Made by a program: the position numbers and the translations under genes | Notes under the pieces: generated by a model | Databases searched by the model: none | What the model was told of the DNA's origin: nothing | The model's input: only the letters and a program-made list of their open reading frames with translations | In this document: positions 32,132 to 42,776 of the stretch, piece by piece | Layout of the letters: each line of letters begins with the position of its first letter | How positions within the stretch are numbered: the stretch's first letter is position 1 | Assembly: GCF_022836435.1 (NCBI RefSeq) | Contig: NZ_BQXC01000001.1 | Location: 1,934,121 to 1,998,120, forward strand | Direction of reading: 5' to 3' | Origin: Nitrosomonas sp. PY1 | GTDB taxonomy: Bacteria > Pseudomonadota > Gammaproteobacteria > Burkholderiales > Nitrosomonadaceae | Length of the DNA stretch: 64,000 bases

Positions 32132-32878
32132 CTATTGGTACAATTGGACAGTATCCGTCTGAGTAGTTTTTAGGCGTAAAAGCTCTAACTGATGTAAACC
32201 GAAATGAATAAATGCCAGTGCTGTAAAAATCGGCGCAAAAAAATTCAGTATAGGAACAAACTGCATCAACCCAGTCAGTAAGCCCAGTACCCAGAGAGCA
32301 TATTTATTGCGCATCACGACTGCTTTAATTTCTTGTTTATTCGCATGCTCCGATAGCGCATCATAACGAAATAATTGCTGATTCATAAATGCCGCAGCAA
32401 CAAAAGGAACAACAAACCCAACACCTATCGTCCACAAAGGCAAAGTAACAATCCAGATTACGATAAAAATACCACTGGCTAGCAGTGTATTCACCACACT
32501 GCCAGTTACGCCACCACCATTTTCCCGCATAAGCTTTGGATAACTTCTATCAGCAACCAACTTTATCAATGCTGGCATTACAAAAATAGACGTGATTATC
32601 AGGGTAGTGATGATAACCAAAGGACCTATGATCAAGATATGCAAAAGAAACTGAATGCTTGAAGCAAGCCACGGCGCTTGAATATTGGCCAATCGCTCTC
32701 CAATGCCCATCAGATCGAATGCTTGATACATCAAGACCGATAATTCATCCCAAAAAATATATCCAATGCCGAACCAAAAGGTCGCTGAAAGCATTAATGG
32801 CCAAATAATGATCCAAGCAACTCGGAGCCTAAATAAATCGCGCAATGCATTAACAATTGCTATAAAAACGGAAGACAT
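32132..32878 (-). CDS. EI24/CysZ-like integral membrane protein
   Basis: 248 residues with about five hydrophobic segments (around 18-38, 66-95, 107-130, 135-165, 195-225). The layout and the segments PLWTIGVGFVVPFVAAAFMNQQLFRYDALSEHA fit the EI24-domain family to which the sulfate channel CysZ belongs. No cysteine-biosynthesis gene is adjacent, so sulfate transport is not claimed. Confidence 0.75.
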   Translation of the reverse strand: MSSVFIAIVNALRDLFRLRVAWIIIWPLMLSATFWFGIGYIFWDELSVLMYQAFDLMGIGERLANIQAPWLASSIQFLLHILIIGPLVIITTLIITSIFVMPALIKLVADRSYPKLMRENGGGVTGSVVNTLLASGIFIVIWIVTLPLWTIGVGFVVPFVAAAFMNQQLFRYDALSEHANKQEIKAVVMRNKYALWVLGLLTGLMQFVPILNFFAPIFTALAFIHFGLHQLELLRLKTTQTDTVQLYQ

Positions 32879-33020
32879 ATTGATAAATTTTATTAATTAA
32901 AGGATGTTATTTTCAGAATAGGCACTAATGATACTATTGTGTGCGTATCATAGTTTATCGGTATACTAACCATCAAAGATATTTCTTACTTCTCTACGAC
33001 GCATCCATTAAGGAGAACAC

Positions 33021-33464
33021 ATGAGTAATGCATTTTTTTATGTTTTTATTTATTTTCTTGGTTATTACGGTTCAAACGTTCTAAATATGTTGACTGTACG
33101 CCCAATCATCACCAATCGCTTTGTTGCCGCACTCATTCCAGTTTATGGCTTTGCTTTTACACACACCTATATGATTGTCAACAAGGCGCCGCCTCCAGGT
33201 ATCACTATCGAATCCACAATATTTTTTTCAGTTATTACACCTCTTGTGTTAATAACGGTCGGTGCAATTTATTTTATGTGGCGTAGCAAAGACAGACAAG
33301 ATGCGGAGTTAGATCAAACAGCGCAGTCGAGTATTGATCAACGAATTACCGAATCCACTGAAGCTCATATAGCAGAAATTCCCGAGCAAAAAGCACAAGC
33401 ATCGGAAAAACCTGAGTTATCCGGTACAAAACCGCTACAAGATAGCAATAAAACACGACACTAG
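33021..33464 (+). CDS. Hypothetical membrane protein with acidic tail
   Basis: 147 residues: three hydrophobic segments (about 4-24, 36-52, 64-87), then a polar Gln/Glu/Lys-rich cytoplasmic tail. ATG 33021 is preceded by AAGGAG. Diverges from the EI24-family gene. I do not recognise the family. Confidence 0.7.
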   Translation: MSNAFFYVFIYFLGYYGSNVLNMLTVRPIITNRFVAALIPVYGFAFTHTYMIVNKAPPPGITIESTIFFSVITPLVLITVGAIYFMWRSKDRQDAELDQTAQSSIDQRITESTEAHIAEIPEQKAQASEKPELSGTKPLQDSNKTRH

Positions 33465-33508
33465 AATTCCGACCAATGGTTATCGATCGATCAGAGACCT
33501 AGAAGACT

Positions 33509-33994
33509 CTATCCTGGTGAGTGCATCTTCTCGACAGCCACATGTTCCTTTTGCGCGCTCAAAGTACCCTGCTCAATGATCGCTAGAGTTAGCCTTGAGA
33601 TAGCAACGCGTTTCCCGGTTGCCTCTTCGGTGATGTCGGTTTGCCATACCTGTGTACGCTTACCAACGTGCAATGGAGTGCATGTGCCAATGACGCTACC
33701 TCGAGTTACCGCGCGAATATGATTAATATTAAGCTCCAATCCGACCGCACGGTATTTGTCTGGATCAATTGTCATCCACCCAGCAATACTTCCCATGGTT
33801 TCAGACAAAACACAACTGGCACCACCATGCAAAATACCAAAAGGTTGCATGGTACGATAATCTATCGGCATCCCTCCTTTTAAAAAATCCGCACCTATTT
33901 CAATGAAATGAATACCGATATATTCCGCCATATTTGCATTACGCAATCCTTCGAGATATTCAACCGTATAATCTTTAAACCAAATTGATGTCAT
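33509..33994 (-). CDS. Hotdog-fold thioesterase (PaaI/YdiI family)
   Basis: 161 residues with the hotdog core: GGMPIDYRTMQPFGILHGGASCVLSETMGSIAG (helix with HGG and Glu active-site positions), GLELNINHIRAVTRGSVIGT and a final strand ISRLTLAII. Family members hydrolyse acyl-CoA such as 1,4-dihydroxy-2-naphthoyl-CoA or hydroxyphenylacetyl-CoA; substrate here is unknown. Its C-terminus runs about 15 residues past the usual end. Confidence 0.85.
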   Translation of the reverse strand: MTSIWFKDYTVEYLEGLRNANMAEYIGIHFIEIGADFLKGGMPIDYRTMQPFGILHGGASCVLSETMGSIAGWMTIDPDKYRAVGLELNINHIRAVTRGSVIGTCTPLHVGKRTQVWQTDITEEATGKRVAISRLTLAIIEQGTLSAQKEHVAVEKMHSPG

Positions 33995-34075
33995 TTTCTC
34001 AGTTTAATTTTCTTTAGAAAAATCAGCACGCTACAAAATTCAATTCACTTATCTTCAATTCAGAAGCGCCAAAAT

Positions 34076-34103
34076 AAAAAAACCGCCAGATGGCGGTTTT
34101 TTT
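34076..34103. terminator. Bidirectional Rho-independent terminator
   Basis: Perfect 13-bp inverted repeat: AAAAAAACCGCCA (34076-34088), loop GA, TGGCGGTTTTTTT (34091-34103), with A and T tracts on both sides. It follows the small lipoprotein gene, 15 bp past its stop on the minus strand. Confidence 0.9.
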
Positions 34104-34118
34104 ATTCAACCTCATGAA

Positions 34119-34337
34119 TTAATGACCTTCTTTGCCTTTACCACCATATGGGCGTGGATCAGCACCTTCTTTCAAACAATTACCATTACCATCAAGACCA
34201 TGTGGGCACTCAATGGATTCGCCCTTCATCATTTTCTCATAATTTGCTTTTTCGGTTTCAGGTAAAGCTTGTTCAGGTCTACCACATGCTGACAGTCCAA
34301 AAGCGAGTATTGCAGCCAAAAGAAGTGTATATTTCAT
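34119..34337 (-). CDS. Small putative lipoprotein
   Basis: 72 residues. Lipoprotein signal with lipobox LSACG (Cys18), then a short polar domain with two further cysteines ([17 protein letters not shown]) and a Gly/Lys-rich tail ending in His. Spacing C-x8-C could form a disulfide in the periplasm. Monocistronic, ended by a strong terminator. Function unknown. Confidence 0.75.
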   Translation of the reverse strand: MKYTLLLAAILAFGLSACGRPEQALPETEKANYEKMMKGESIECPHGLDGNGNCLKEGADPRPYGGKGKEGH

Positions 34338-34485
34338 TTATTTTATCCCTTTTAAAATATTTAACTTTAAGTTAGATCTTGCAGTATATAACGAATTTGA
34401 CGAATCGTTACGCTTTTTTTCGCCAAAAAATGACACAATAAAAAATAATTATATAGAAAACAATGGATTAAAAACCTAAAATCAT

Positions 34486-35388
34486 TTAAATTTTCAAAGT
34501 AAGTATCTCATCTAACACTCGCAACACTCCGTTTTGCCAATTCGGCAAACTTAGTCCAAACATTTGTTCCAATTTTGATGTATCTAGTCGAGAGTTTAAC
34601 GGACGCTTCGCCGGCACCGGATAGTCGGTACTTGGAATTGCAATGAGTTGACTGGGTGGTTTAGTAAAATAAGTATACTCTCGCTCGACATATTTCAAAA
34701 TAAACTGAGCAAACTCGTACCAGCTCGTGCATTCTTTGGCCGTCAAATGATATAGCCCGGATGCTGTAGATTGAAACTTTAATGTATGCACTGCATGCGC
34801 GGTCACATCGGCAATCAGTTCAGCGCCAGTTGGAGCACCAATCTGATCATTCACGATACTCAGTTTCTCACGCTGCTGTGATAGTCGCAAAATCGTTTTG
34901 ATGAAATTATTCCCATGCGCCGCATAAACCCAACTGGTGCGAAAAATCAAATACTGACATCCGGATGCAATGATATTGCTTTCTCCTTGCAGTTTGCTAT
35001 TTCCATAGACATTCAGTGGATCAGGTAGATCCGTTTCATGATAAGGCTTATCACTTTCACCATTAAATACATAATCCGTTGAATAATGAATCAAACAGAT
35101 ATCACGTTGCTTAGCTTCTTGAGCTAATAATGCCGGCGCTTGGGCGTTAAGAATATCGGCTTGTTTCGCATCGCTTTCGGCTTTATCAACTGCTGTGTAA
35201 GCAGCCGCATTGACAATAACATCTGGTGCAACACTTTGGATCGTCTGACGCACATCATCAAAACGCATCAAATCGCCACATAGTTCTTGACTGGATGAAC
35301 TTAACGCTACTATTTCTCCTAATGGCGCGAGGCTGCGTTGCAACTCCCAGCCAACTTGCCCATTTTTACCGAATAATAGAATTCTCAT
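34486..35388 (-). CDS. rfbD: dTDP-4-dehydrorhamnose reductase
   Basis: Last step of dTDP-L-rhamnose synthesis. The 300-residue SDR has the nucleotide loop [24 protein letters not shown], the catalytic YGNSKLQGE (Tyr-x3-Lys) and [17 protein letters not shown]. Its ATG overlaps the rfbB stop by 4 bp. rfbA and rfbC are not in the window. Confidence 0.95.
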   Translation of the reverse strand: MRILLFGKNGQVGWELQRSLAPLGEIVALSSSSQELCGDLMRFDDVRQTIQSVAPDVIVNAAAYTAVDKAESDAKQADILNAQAPALLAQEAKQRDICLIHYSTDYVFNGESDKPYHETDLPDPLNVYGNSKLQGESNIIASGCQYLIFRTSWVYAAHGNNFIKTILRLSQQREKLSIVNDQIGAPTGAELIADVTAHAVHTLKFQSTASGLYHLTAKECTSWYEFAQFILKYVEREYTYFTKPPSQLIAIPSTDYPVPAKRPLNSRLDTSKLEQMFGLSLPNWQNGVLRVLDEILTLKI

Positions 35389-36443
35389 AATGTTCGTTGC
35401 TGGTAGTTTTTTTCAATCCATTGACGATAAGCGCCTGTTTGAACATCTGTCGTCCATTGCTGATTATCCAAATACCAATGAATAGTTTTACGGATACCGG
35501 TTGCAAAAGTTTCTACTGGTCGCCAATTCAATTCACGCTTGATTTTTGTTGCATCAATAGCATAGCGCCTGTCGTGTCCAGGGCGATCGGTAACGTGCGT
35601 AATCAATTGTAGAAACTGCCTATCTGGATAGATTTCTGTCAAAAGTTCGCAAATTGTTTGAACAATCTCGATATTGGCTCTTTCATTCCATCCTCCAATA
35701 TTATAGGTATCCCCAGGTACTCCCATTTCCAAAACTCGGCGAATCGCTATGCAATGGTCCGTTACAAAAAGCCAATCCCGAATCTGTAGACCATCGCCAT
35801 AAATAGGCAAGCTCTTTCCTGCCAACGCGTTACAGATTATCAAAGGAATTAATTTTTCCGGAAACTGATAAGGTCCGTAGTTATTCGAACAATTCGTAGT
35901 CAGTACGGGCAACCCGTACGTGTGATGATAAGCGCGAACCAAATGGTCACTCGAAGCTTTACTCGCCGAATACGGACTGTTAGGTTGATAGCCGTGTGTT
36001 TCAGAGAATGCTGGGGAATGCGGTGCTAGCGATCCGTACACCTCATCAGTAGATACGTGCAAAAAACGAAAATCGGATCGGGCTACATGATCCAATTGTG
36101 CCCAATAAGCACGGACGGCTTCCAATAAACGAAACGTACCCAAAATATTCGTTTGAATAAAATCTTCCGGACCATGAATCGATCGGTCGACATGACTCTC
36201 TGCTGCCAGGTTTACGATAGCACGCGGTTGATATTGCTTCAGAAGTCGCGTGATCAGCTCGACATCACCAATATCACCTTGGATAAAAATATGTCGAGTA
36301 TCATTTTTAATACTGGATAAATTTTGCAAATTACCGGCATAGGTCAATTTATCGACATTGACAACACCCTCATCACTCTGCTGCAACCAATCCAAAACGA
36401 AATTACTACCGATGAATCCTGCTCCACCCGTTACCAGAATCAT
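35385..36443 (-). CDS. rfbB: dTDP-glucose 4,6-dehydratase
   Basis: Makes dTDP-4-keto-6-deoxyglucose. 352 residues: NAD loop [38 protein letters not shown], catalytic [10 protein letters not shown] (Tyr-x3-Lys) and [18 protein letters not shown]. Coupled to rfbD. Confidence 0.96.
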   Translation of the reverse strand: MILVTGGAGFIGSNFVLDWLQQSDEGVVNVDKLTYAGNLQNLSSIKNDTRHIFIQGDIGDVELITRLLKQYQPRAIVNLAAESHVDRSIHGPEDFIQTNILGTFRLLEAVRAYWAQLDHVARSDFRFLHVSTDEVYGSLAPHSPAFSETHGYQPNSPYSASKASSDHLVRAYHHTYGLPVLTTNCSNNYGPYQFPEKLIPLIICNALAGKSLPIYGDGLQIRDWLFVTDHCIAIRRVLEMGVPGDTYNIGGWNERANIEIVQTICELLTEIYPDRQFLQLITHVTDRPGHDRRYAIDATKIKRELNWRPVETFATGIRKTIHWYLDNQQWTTDVQTGAYRQWIEKNYQQRTL

Positions 36444-36502
36444 TCAGGTTCCTTTATTTATGCTTTTAGTATGTTCAAATTCCATTAAGCAGTGTTTTTT
36501 AT

Positions 36503-37927
36503 CTAGAAATCTTTGCATTTTCCAGGCTTAGTTATTTTCATAGGGTGCCAGACTGGCAAAACCCCCATTTCGCCCGATTTTACTTGAAAATCACAATCGA
36601 TACCGATGCCAGGCACCCAAATCAATCGATCTTCACAAAACAACAAAGGTAATAATTTACGATGCCAGGGAGGTATAAAAGCTTCTTGTAATAAATTTTT
36701 CAAGCTGCGGTTCGGACGATTACACGCCGGTTTAAAACTTTCCCCACCCACACGCAAACGAATCGCCAACAATCGGCTAGCTATTTTTTTTCGACAAATA
36801 CCTTGGCTCTCAGACCAGGAAAATTCGATTTTTCCATACGCATATTGCATTTCCTGCCCAATTTCATCATTCCAAATCACGCTTTCAGAATCAATGAGGT
36901 ATCGTTCGTGAGCTTGGATTGGTGCTGATTCAATTTTGTGCAAAATATATACAGCTCCTTTAAAGCAGCGAATTTCATAATCAACCAAATCAACTCTAAG
37001 CTGAGCATCGTCGCGCATTAATAACAACTGCTGCGTCAAGTTTTCCATTGTCCCAGTGTTGGGTAGCTGTATTCCTTGACGCACTAACGTATACCGTAAA
37101 AGATTTTTCACGCGCGGTGCCTCTAGTCTGCGCAAACAACTTAAATCAAGCTGCCCAGAAACCATACACCGTTCACTGTCTATTTCTGCCAATTCATCCA
37201 ATAATGCGGAAGCTTCGGAAAGATGGCGACTTGTTCTGGTCAAGGTCTTGGCATAATTGGTGTAGCGCTTTTTTAATACCGGCAATACCTCGTGGCGCAA
37301 AAAATTTCGATCATAAGCCGTATCATCATTACTTTCATCAACTACCCAAGTTAAGTTGTTACATTGCGCATAGCGTTCTATTTGATGCCGCGATACGTTT
37401 AATAATGGTCTTAATAGTTTAGCTCGATGCCGTTGCTGTTGCTGCCGAATAACCGGCATTCCGCTTAACCCTCTGATCCCCGCACCGCGTAATAGTTGCA
37501 ATAACAAGGTTTCCGCTTGATCGTCCAAATGATGTGCCAGCACCACATAATCCGCCGAAACTTCACTGAAAACACGGTAGCGCTGTTCGCGCGCGGATGC
37601 TTCCAGGCTCACGCCTCGTGCTTTACGGACATGCAAATAAGTCACCGAAATAGAAACACCGTAATCATAGGAACGCTCACAACAGAATTGAGACCATCTC
37701 GTCGCATTATTACTGATACCATGATTGACATGTACGGTCGACAAAGTAAATTGCATTTGCCGTGAAAATATCGCCAACACGTCGAGTAACACCATCGAAT
37801 CCACACCGCCACTCAACGCAATGCATAAATGCTCACCTTGTTTCACATGCGTGTGCAATACTTGTTCAACCTGAGCGGACAGATCGAGCGGTTGATGATT
37901 CGGCTCAGGCTTCCTTAAATGATCCAT
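36503..37927 (-). CDS. tilS: tRNA(Ile)-lysidine synthetase
   Basis: Converts C34 of the CAU-anticodon tRNA-Ile to lysidine. 474 residues with PP-loop [45 protein letters not shown] and [15 protein letters not shown], plus the C-terminal substrate domain with [20 protein letters not shown]. Its start overlaps the accA 3' end by 23 bp, a conserved accA-tilS arrangement. Confidence 0.95.
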   Translation of the reverse strand: MDHLRKPEPNHQPLDLSAQVEQVLHTHVKQGEHLCIALSGGVDSMVLLDVLAIFSRQMQFTLSTVHVNHGISNNATRWSQFCCERSYDYGVSISVTYLHVRKARGVSLEASAREQRYRVFSEVSADYVVLAHHLDDQAETLLLQLLRGAGIRGLSGMPVIRQQQQRHRAKLLRPLLNVSRHQIERYAQCNNLTWVVDESNDDTAYDRNFLRHEVLPVLKKRYTNYAKTLTRTSRHLSEASALLDELAEIDSERCMVSGQLDLSCLRRLEAPRVKNLLRYTLVRQGIQLPNTGTMENLTQQLLLMRDDAQLRVDLVDYEIRCFKGAVYILHKIESAPIQAHERYLIDSESVIWNDEIGQEMQYAYGKIEFSWSESQGICRKKIASRLLAIRLRVGGESFKPACNRPNRSLKNLLQEAFIPPWHRKLLPLLFCEDRLIWVPGIGIDCDFQVKSGEMGVLPVWHPMKITKPGKCKDF

Positions 37928-38864
37928 AAGCCATTAATCGTTCATGGCGTTTTTTCAACAGCGCATCGATAGAAAGCGCTTGTAATTTATGCAACGACTC
38001 TTGCAATACAGCATTCACAGAATGCATGATGACCGAGTAATCGCGATGAGCACCGCCAATCGGTTCAGGAATAATGCTATCGATTAAATTCAAAGCCTTG
38101 AGACGATCAGCAGTAATCCCCATGATTTCCGCCGCTTCAGGAGCTTTATCCGCGCTTTTCCACAAGATGGATGCGCAACCCTCGGGTGAAATAACGGAAT
38201 ACGTTGCATATTGCAACATATGCACAACATCGCCTACCGCAACTGCCAAAGCACCCCCGGAACCCCCTTCGCCAATGATGACACAGATAACCGGTATTCG
38301 CAGTTCGGCAAGCACGTATAGATTTCTACCGATTGCCTCTGATTGCCCTCTTTCTTCAGCATCAATGCCTGGATAAGCACCAGGTGTATCGATAAAAGTA
38401 ATCAGCGGCAATGAAAATTTTTCCGCTAAACGCATCAAGCGCAGTGCTTTGCGATAGCCTTCCGGTTTAGGCATACCAAAATTACGGTAGATCTTTTCCT
38501 TGGTATCCCGCCCTTTCTGGTGTCCAATCACCATCACTGGTTGTCCATTGAAGCGCCCTAAGCCACCGACTATCGCGTGGTCATCGCCAAAATTGCGATC
38601 GCCATGCAATTCTTCAAAATCAGTGATTAAGTGATGAATATAATCTAATGTATAAGGGCGCTGCGGATGTCTCGCCACTTGCGAAATTTGCCAAGGCGTC
38701 AACTTAGCATACATACTTTTCGTCAATGATTGACTTTTTGCTTGCAGTCGCTCGATTTCAGACGAAATATCCAATGCAGAATCGTCTTGTGCAAAGCGCA
38801 GTTCTTCAATTTTGGATTCAAACTCTGCAATATTTTGTTCAAACTCCAGGAAAGTAATTTTCAT
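37905..38864 (-). CDS. accA: Acetyl-CoA carboxylase carboxyltransferase subunit alpha
   Basis: Carboxyltransfer to acetyl-CoA for malonyl-CoA. 319 residues: N-terminal coiled segment ([20 protein letters not shown]), [22 protein letters not shown]-like [34 protein letters not shown] and [16 protein letters not shown]. Standard length. Confidence 0.96.
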   Translation of the reverse strand: MKITFLEFEQNIAEFESKIEELRFAQDDSALDISSEIERLQAKSQSLTKSMYAKLTPWQISQVARHPQRPYTLDYIHHLITDFEELHGDRNFGDDHAIVGGLGRFNGQPVMVIGHQKGRDTKEKIYRNFGMPKPEGYRKALRLMRLAEKFSLPLITFIDTPGAYPGIDAEERGQSEAIGRNLYVLAELRIPVICVIIGEGGSGGALAVAVGDVVHMLQYATYSVISPEGCASILWKSADKAPEAAEIMGITADRLKALNLIDSIIPEPIGGAHRDYSVIMHSVNAVLQESLHKLQALSIDALLKKRHERLMAYGSFKEA

Positions 38865-38982
38865 GTAGGCTGAGATATAATCTTAAAACCTGAAATGATA
38901 CAGGATTTATCAGTAAATCGGCATGCGACGCAATTAACTCAACGGTATACAAAATTGGCTGTTTTATTGACAGTATTAACAA

Positions 38983-39513
38983 ATGATTCGCACTAGCAAC
39001 ATAAAACGGCGTTGCATTCTTCGAGCATTGGGCATTATTTTCTGTTCACCTATCGCTTCGGTATTAACTTTGTCGCAGGTATCCGCCAATTCATATTTAA
39101 AGCCACTTAATAAGCCTCGCATCGCTTGGCGCACACAACTTTCGCTCGAAGCTTATCAAGTGTTATTCGAACATCATACAGAGGAGCCTAATAGCAGCGA
39201 ACTCAATCACGAGTACCGCGAAGGCACGTTTATCTGCGCCGCATGTTATCTACCGCTGTTCCAAAGTCAACACAAATATGAAAGCGGTAGCGGCTGGCCA
39301 AGTTTTACACAACCGATTACACACCATGTTGGTACCCAACCGGATCATCAATTCGGTTTTGCGCGCACTGAATATCACTGCATCCGTTGTCACGGACATC
39401 AGGGTCACGTCTTTAACGATGGACCGCTTCCAACTAAACAACGTTGGTGCAACAACGGATTAGCTTTAAATTTCGTGCTTAAGGCCGACCCGCTCCCCTT
39501 ACTTCGAAGCTAA
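38983..39513 (+). CDS. msrB: Peptide-methionine (R)-S-oxide reductase, exported
   Basis: Repairs methionine-R-sulfoxide. The 176-residue protein has an N-terminal signal of about 35 residues (KRRCILRALGIIF ... SQVSANSY), so it should act in the periplasm. Zinc cysteines are in FICAACYLPLF and CIRCHGHQGHV; the catalytic Cys is in KQRWCNNGLALNF. It is followed 10 bp later by the broken roxA-like gene. Confidence 0.9.
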   Translation: MIRTSNIKRRCILRALGIIFCSPIASVLTLSQVSANSYLKPLNKPRIAWRTQLSLEAYQVLFEHHTEEPNSSELNHEYREGTFICAACYLPLFQSQHKYESGSGWPSFTQPITHHVGTQPDHQFGFARTEYHCIRCHGHQGHVFNDGPLPTKQRWCNNGLALNFVLKADPLPLLRS

Positions 39514-39523
39514 TCATACTTAC

Positions 39524-40645
39524 ATGAACATTTCTCCTTTAATTTCTTTAGGAAACATTACACCAGAATGCTTTTTACGCGAATACTGGCAAAAAAAACC
39601 TTTGCTGGTAAGAAATGCAATGCCCGATTTCAACGGTCTACTCTCACCGGCCGCATTAAAAAAACTCGCTTGCCATGACGAAACCCAATCCCGGATCGTT
39701 ATTCATGAGAATCAGCAATGGCATTTACGGCACGGCCCGTTCCGCAGTCAGGATTTCAGGAAATTATCTGGCAAGCAATGGACTTTGCTAGTGCAAGAAG
39801 TGAATCACTTCTTACCGGCAGCGCGCGATCTGTTGACACAATTCCGCTTTATTCCACATGCGCGTTTGGACGATCTGATGGTTAGTTATGCTCCGAAAGG
39901 CGGAGGAGTCGGTCCGCACTTCGATTCATACGATGTTTTTTTGCTGCAAGGGCTTGGCACCCGGCGCTGACAGATCTCCGCACAACCGGATCAGACATTG
40001 ATCGCCGATGCACCATTAAAAATCTTAGAACACTTTCATGTCGAACAAGAATGGTTCCTTCATGCCGGTGATATGCTTTACCTGCCGCCACAATACGCCC
40101 ACAACGGTATTGCGGAAGACGATTGCATGACTTATTCAATAGGTTTTCGCGCACCGAGCCATCAAGAATTGATTGAACAATTCCTCATCTATTTGCAAGA
40201 TTCGATCCAAATCGAAGGTTGGTACTCAGATCCAGATTTGCAATTGCAACAGCATCCTTCCCGCATCGGTTCCGACATGCAACAACAAGCACGCAACATC
40301 CTTAAGAAAATCCACTGGAACGAAATGACGGTGGAGGATTTTCTTGGTCGCTACCTATCTGAGCCAAAATCACACGTATTCTTCGACCCACCGGAACAAC
40401 CCATGACGCAGCGTCAATTTCATAAACATCTACAGGAAAATGGCATCGCGCTCAACTTAAAAAGCCGCATGCTAATTACCGATAACGCCTTGTTTATCAA
40501 TGGTGAAGCGTATCCTGTCAACAAGCCTGCATTTATAATCCTGGCCAAACTGGCTGACAACTATATGTTGCCCGCCGCAATGCCTATCGACAAAGAAACA
40601 GAAGCATTGCTGTATCAGTGGTATCTGAGTGGTTATTTAGATTAA
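39524..40645 (+). pseudogene. roxA: Ribosomal oxygenase RoxA/YcfD-like gene with one in-frame TGA
   Basis: JmjC-type 2-oxoglutarate/Fe(II) oxygenase; the family hydroxylates an arginine of ribosomal protein L16. The frame runs 373 codons (the YcfD length) but codon 149 is TGA (39968-39970). The two parts, to 39970 and from about 39971, are in the same frame. Homologues have Trp just here (RRW), so TGG to TGA is the likely change. Iron ligands His132 and Asp134 (PHFDSYD) lie before the stop, His193 (QYAHNGIAEDD) after it, so neither fragment could bind iron normally. The remainder looks intact, suggesting a very recent mutation, a sequencing error, or read-through. Confidence 0.85.
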
Positions 40646-40670
40646 ATTGGATCAGCCACTCAGAACATAC

Positions 40671-41843
40671 TTACCTTTTCCTTTCACTAGGTGCCAATGC
40701 CAGTTGCCAACTAGGCGGGTACTTGGCTTCCAGCAAACCGGTCAGGCGAAAGTTAATCCATTTACGCGTGGGTATTTCCAGGTGCCGGTAACTCCAGACC
40801 GCTATTAAAATAACCGAACCGAGCATACCCGCCACAAATAGTATGGATCCCACGACACTACTTTCCACTGGCAACCCGGTGAAACTTTCCCAATCCTGTT
40901 TTGCAATAAACTGGATCAGGTAATGCCACATATAAATGGAAAATGACAATACTCCAATCGTGTGTAGATAGCGCGTGTCCAGACACTGGCATAAGTAACC
41001 ACGGTCTTCCCAGGTCACCAACACGATCAAGGCCATCCAGCCAATCACTAGAAGATCGTTTACGCCAAAGTGGAGCGAAAGAAAAAGTGCAATACAGGCA
41101 ACAATCTGAATACACGTCAGGCATCTTTCTGACAAAGTAGAAATCGCGCTACGCGCTAAGAACAACAACATGCCGATAGTAAAAGCGGATGCGGCGCGTA
41201 TGGTAGACAAACGAAAGTTGTCATTGACATCGCTATTCGTCGCAATACATAAGCAGTAGAACAGCGCTGCCATACATGACAGCACAACCAGAACCAGCTT
41301 ACGTTTAGCGCTATTGATAGTGAGAAGCGCAGCAAAGACCAGATAACAAAAAAATTCCGCACTCAGCGACCACGAGGGGAAATTCCACGTAACCCAATCA
41401 AACATGCCCCACGAGTGGACCAGAAACAGGTTGGCGGCTAGTGATTCGGCAGTGCGCAAGGACCCGTCGAACACACAGCAATCCTCGCCTCCAGAATCCC
41501 GATTGATCAGCGCCAGCAGCGTAAAAAACAGTAATGTTGCCAACAATGTAATGAAATGTAAGGGATAAATTCTGGCAATCCGCGCAATCAGATAATGCAT
41601 AGCATCACGCATGCTATAGCGTCTGGGATGTTCGATGTCATACACATAAGCCATCACAAACCCACTGAGAATGAAGAAGAAATCAACCCAAAGATAACCT
41701 TTGTACAAAAAGAAGGTAATTTCATCGGGATCGATCGATGAATGCAAATAATATCGAAAATGCACGAAGACAACCATCAAGGCTGCCCAGCCACGCAAAG
41801 AAGTATGCGAGCGAATTTCTTTTTTATTTAAAATAGAAGTCAT
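40671..41843 (-). CDS. Acyltransferase 3 family (OafA/NodX-like) membrane protein
   Basis: 390 residues with about ten transmembrane segments. Opening HTSLRGWAALMVVFVHFRYY carries the conserved R/H acyl-transfer positions, followed by YLWVDFFFILSGFVMAYVYD and IYPLHFITLLATLLF. Such proteins O-acylate surface sugars (O-antigen, Nod factor, peptidoglycan). No SGNH partner domain is fused. Close to the accessory sugar cluster on its right. Confidence 0.88.
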   Translation of the reverse strand: MTSILNKKEIRSHTSLRGWAALMVVFVHFRYYLHSSIDPDEITFFLYKGYLWVDFFFILSGFVMAYVYDIEHPRRYSMRDAMHYLIARIARIYPLHFITLLATLLFFTLLALINRDSGGEDCCVFDGSLRTAESLAANLFLVHSWGMFDWVTWNFPSWSLSAEFFCYLVFAALLTINSAKRKLVLVVLSCMAALFYCLCIATNSDVNDNFRLSTIRAASAFTIGMLLFLARSAISTLSERCLTCIQIVACIALFLSLHFGVNDLLVIGWMALIVLVTWEDRGYLCQCLDTRYLHTIGVLSFSIYMWHYLIQFIAKQDWESFTGLPVESSVVGSILFVAGMLGSVILIAVWSYRHLEIPTRKWINFRLTGLLEAKYPPSWQLALAPSERKR

Positions 41844-42103
41844 AAAGCAAGCTTTCCAGTGATGCCCCTCATTATTGCTAGCAAAAAAAAGGGTACTATT
41901 TATTACTATTGATAGAAATATGAGTGTTGATATACCAGACTAAATTAGACAGTTACCGGGTAAAGCGGATATCTGATGTTTGTTAGATGAATATGGCTAC
42001 GTATTATAAAGGCATTGAGCAATGAATGCGCTTTTTAATATCAAACTCATTATTAGGTAAGAACGTAATCAATCTTAAAAATTCCCATCACGATGGCCGC
42101 GAT
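41844..42103. other. Intergenic region left of the IS6 remnant
   Basis: 260 bp, AT-rich, between the acyltransferase start and the IS end. I see no gene or repeat. Confidence 0.4.
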
Positions 42104-42364
42104 GGTTCTGTTGCAGGAAATCTGTATTGTAGCTTAGCATTGGTTTTTTAGATGAGCAGAAGCAATGAGTGATTTTAAATGGCGGAATTACCAGGACGGT
42201 ATCATTTTGGGCTGTGTCAGATGGTACTGCAAATACGAAATCAGTTATCGTGAATTGGAAGAAATGATGCTGGAACGGGGATTTGAAGTAGATCACCCAA
42301 CGATTTATCGTTGGGTTCGGCATTATGCACCGGAAATAAAGAAGCGCCTACTATGGATGGTTAA
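42104..42364 (+). mobile_element. IS6-family remnant (left end plus transposase N-terminus)
   Basis: GGTTCTGTTGCA at 42104-42115 matches the terminal inverted repeat style of IS6-family elements. The open frame from ATG 42165 encodes the family N-terminal HTH/zinc-ribbon-like part (FKWRNYQDGIILGCVRWYC, YRELEEMMLERGFEVDH, TIYRWVRHYAPEIKKRLLW) and then leaves homology; the DDE catalytic domain and right end are gone. The frame runs on to 42428, overlapping the GDT1 gene start. An inactive stub. Confidence 0.85.
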
Positions 42365-42406
42365 GGCAGCTATTTCACCCACTTTTTTCAATTACAGGAT
42401 GAAAGT

Positions 42407-42679
42407 ATGGATTACAAAATTTTATTGACGATTTTCGCCACCGTATTTCTCGCGGAATTGGGCGATAAAACGCAATTAGCCACGATGCTGTTTGCTGCCG
42501 ACAAGGAAGTCAATAAATTGACCGTATTTGTCGGAGCGTCTTTAGCTTTAATTATTGCCTCCGGAATCGGTGTTTTAGCCGGTAGCTTTTTATCGGACAC
42601 AATCAATACTCGGTACTTGCATTACATTGCAGGTGTCGGATTTATTGCGATTGGAATCTGGACGCTAATGAAAGCATAA
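42407..42679 (+). CDS. GDT1/TMEM165 (UPF0016) family transporter, single-repeat
   Basis: 90-residue membrane protein with the family motif AELGDKTQLATMLFAAD near the N-terminus and three hydrophobic helices (about 4-22, 38-62, 70-88). Full-length members have two such repeats and export Mn2+ or exchange Ca2+/Mn2+; single-repeat ones are thought to pair. AGGA lies 9 bp before ATG 42407. It sits immediately after the truncated IS6 end, so its original promoter was probably replaced. Confidence 0.85.
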   Translation: MDYKILLTIFATVFLAELGDKTQLATMLFAADKEVNKLTVFVGASLALIIASGIGVLAGSFLSDTINTRYLHYIAGVGFIAIGIWTLMKA

Positions 42680-42776
42680 TAACCATTAAAAACAGCCTAT
42701 AAACCCTGTAATATACTATCAACATTTCACTCCAGCCCTTCCATTAAGCGAGCTACTCTTGTAAATCATCATTCCC

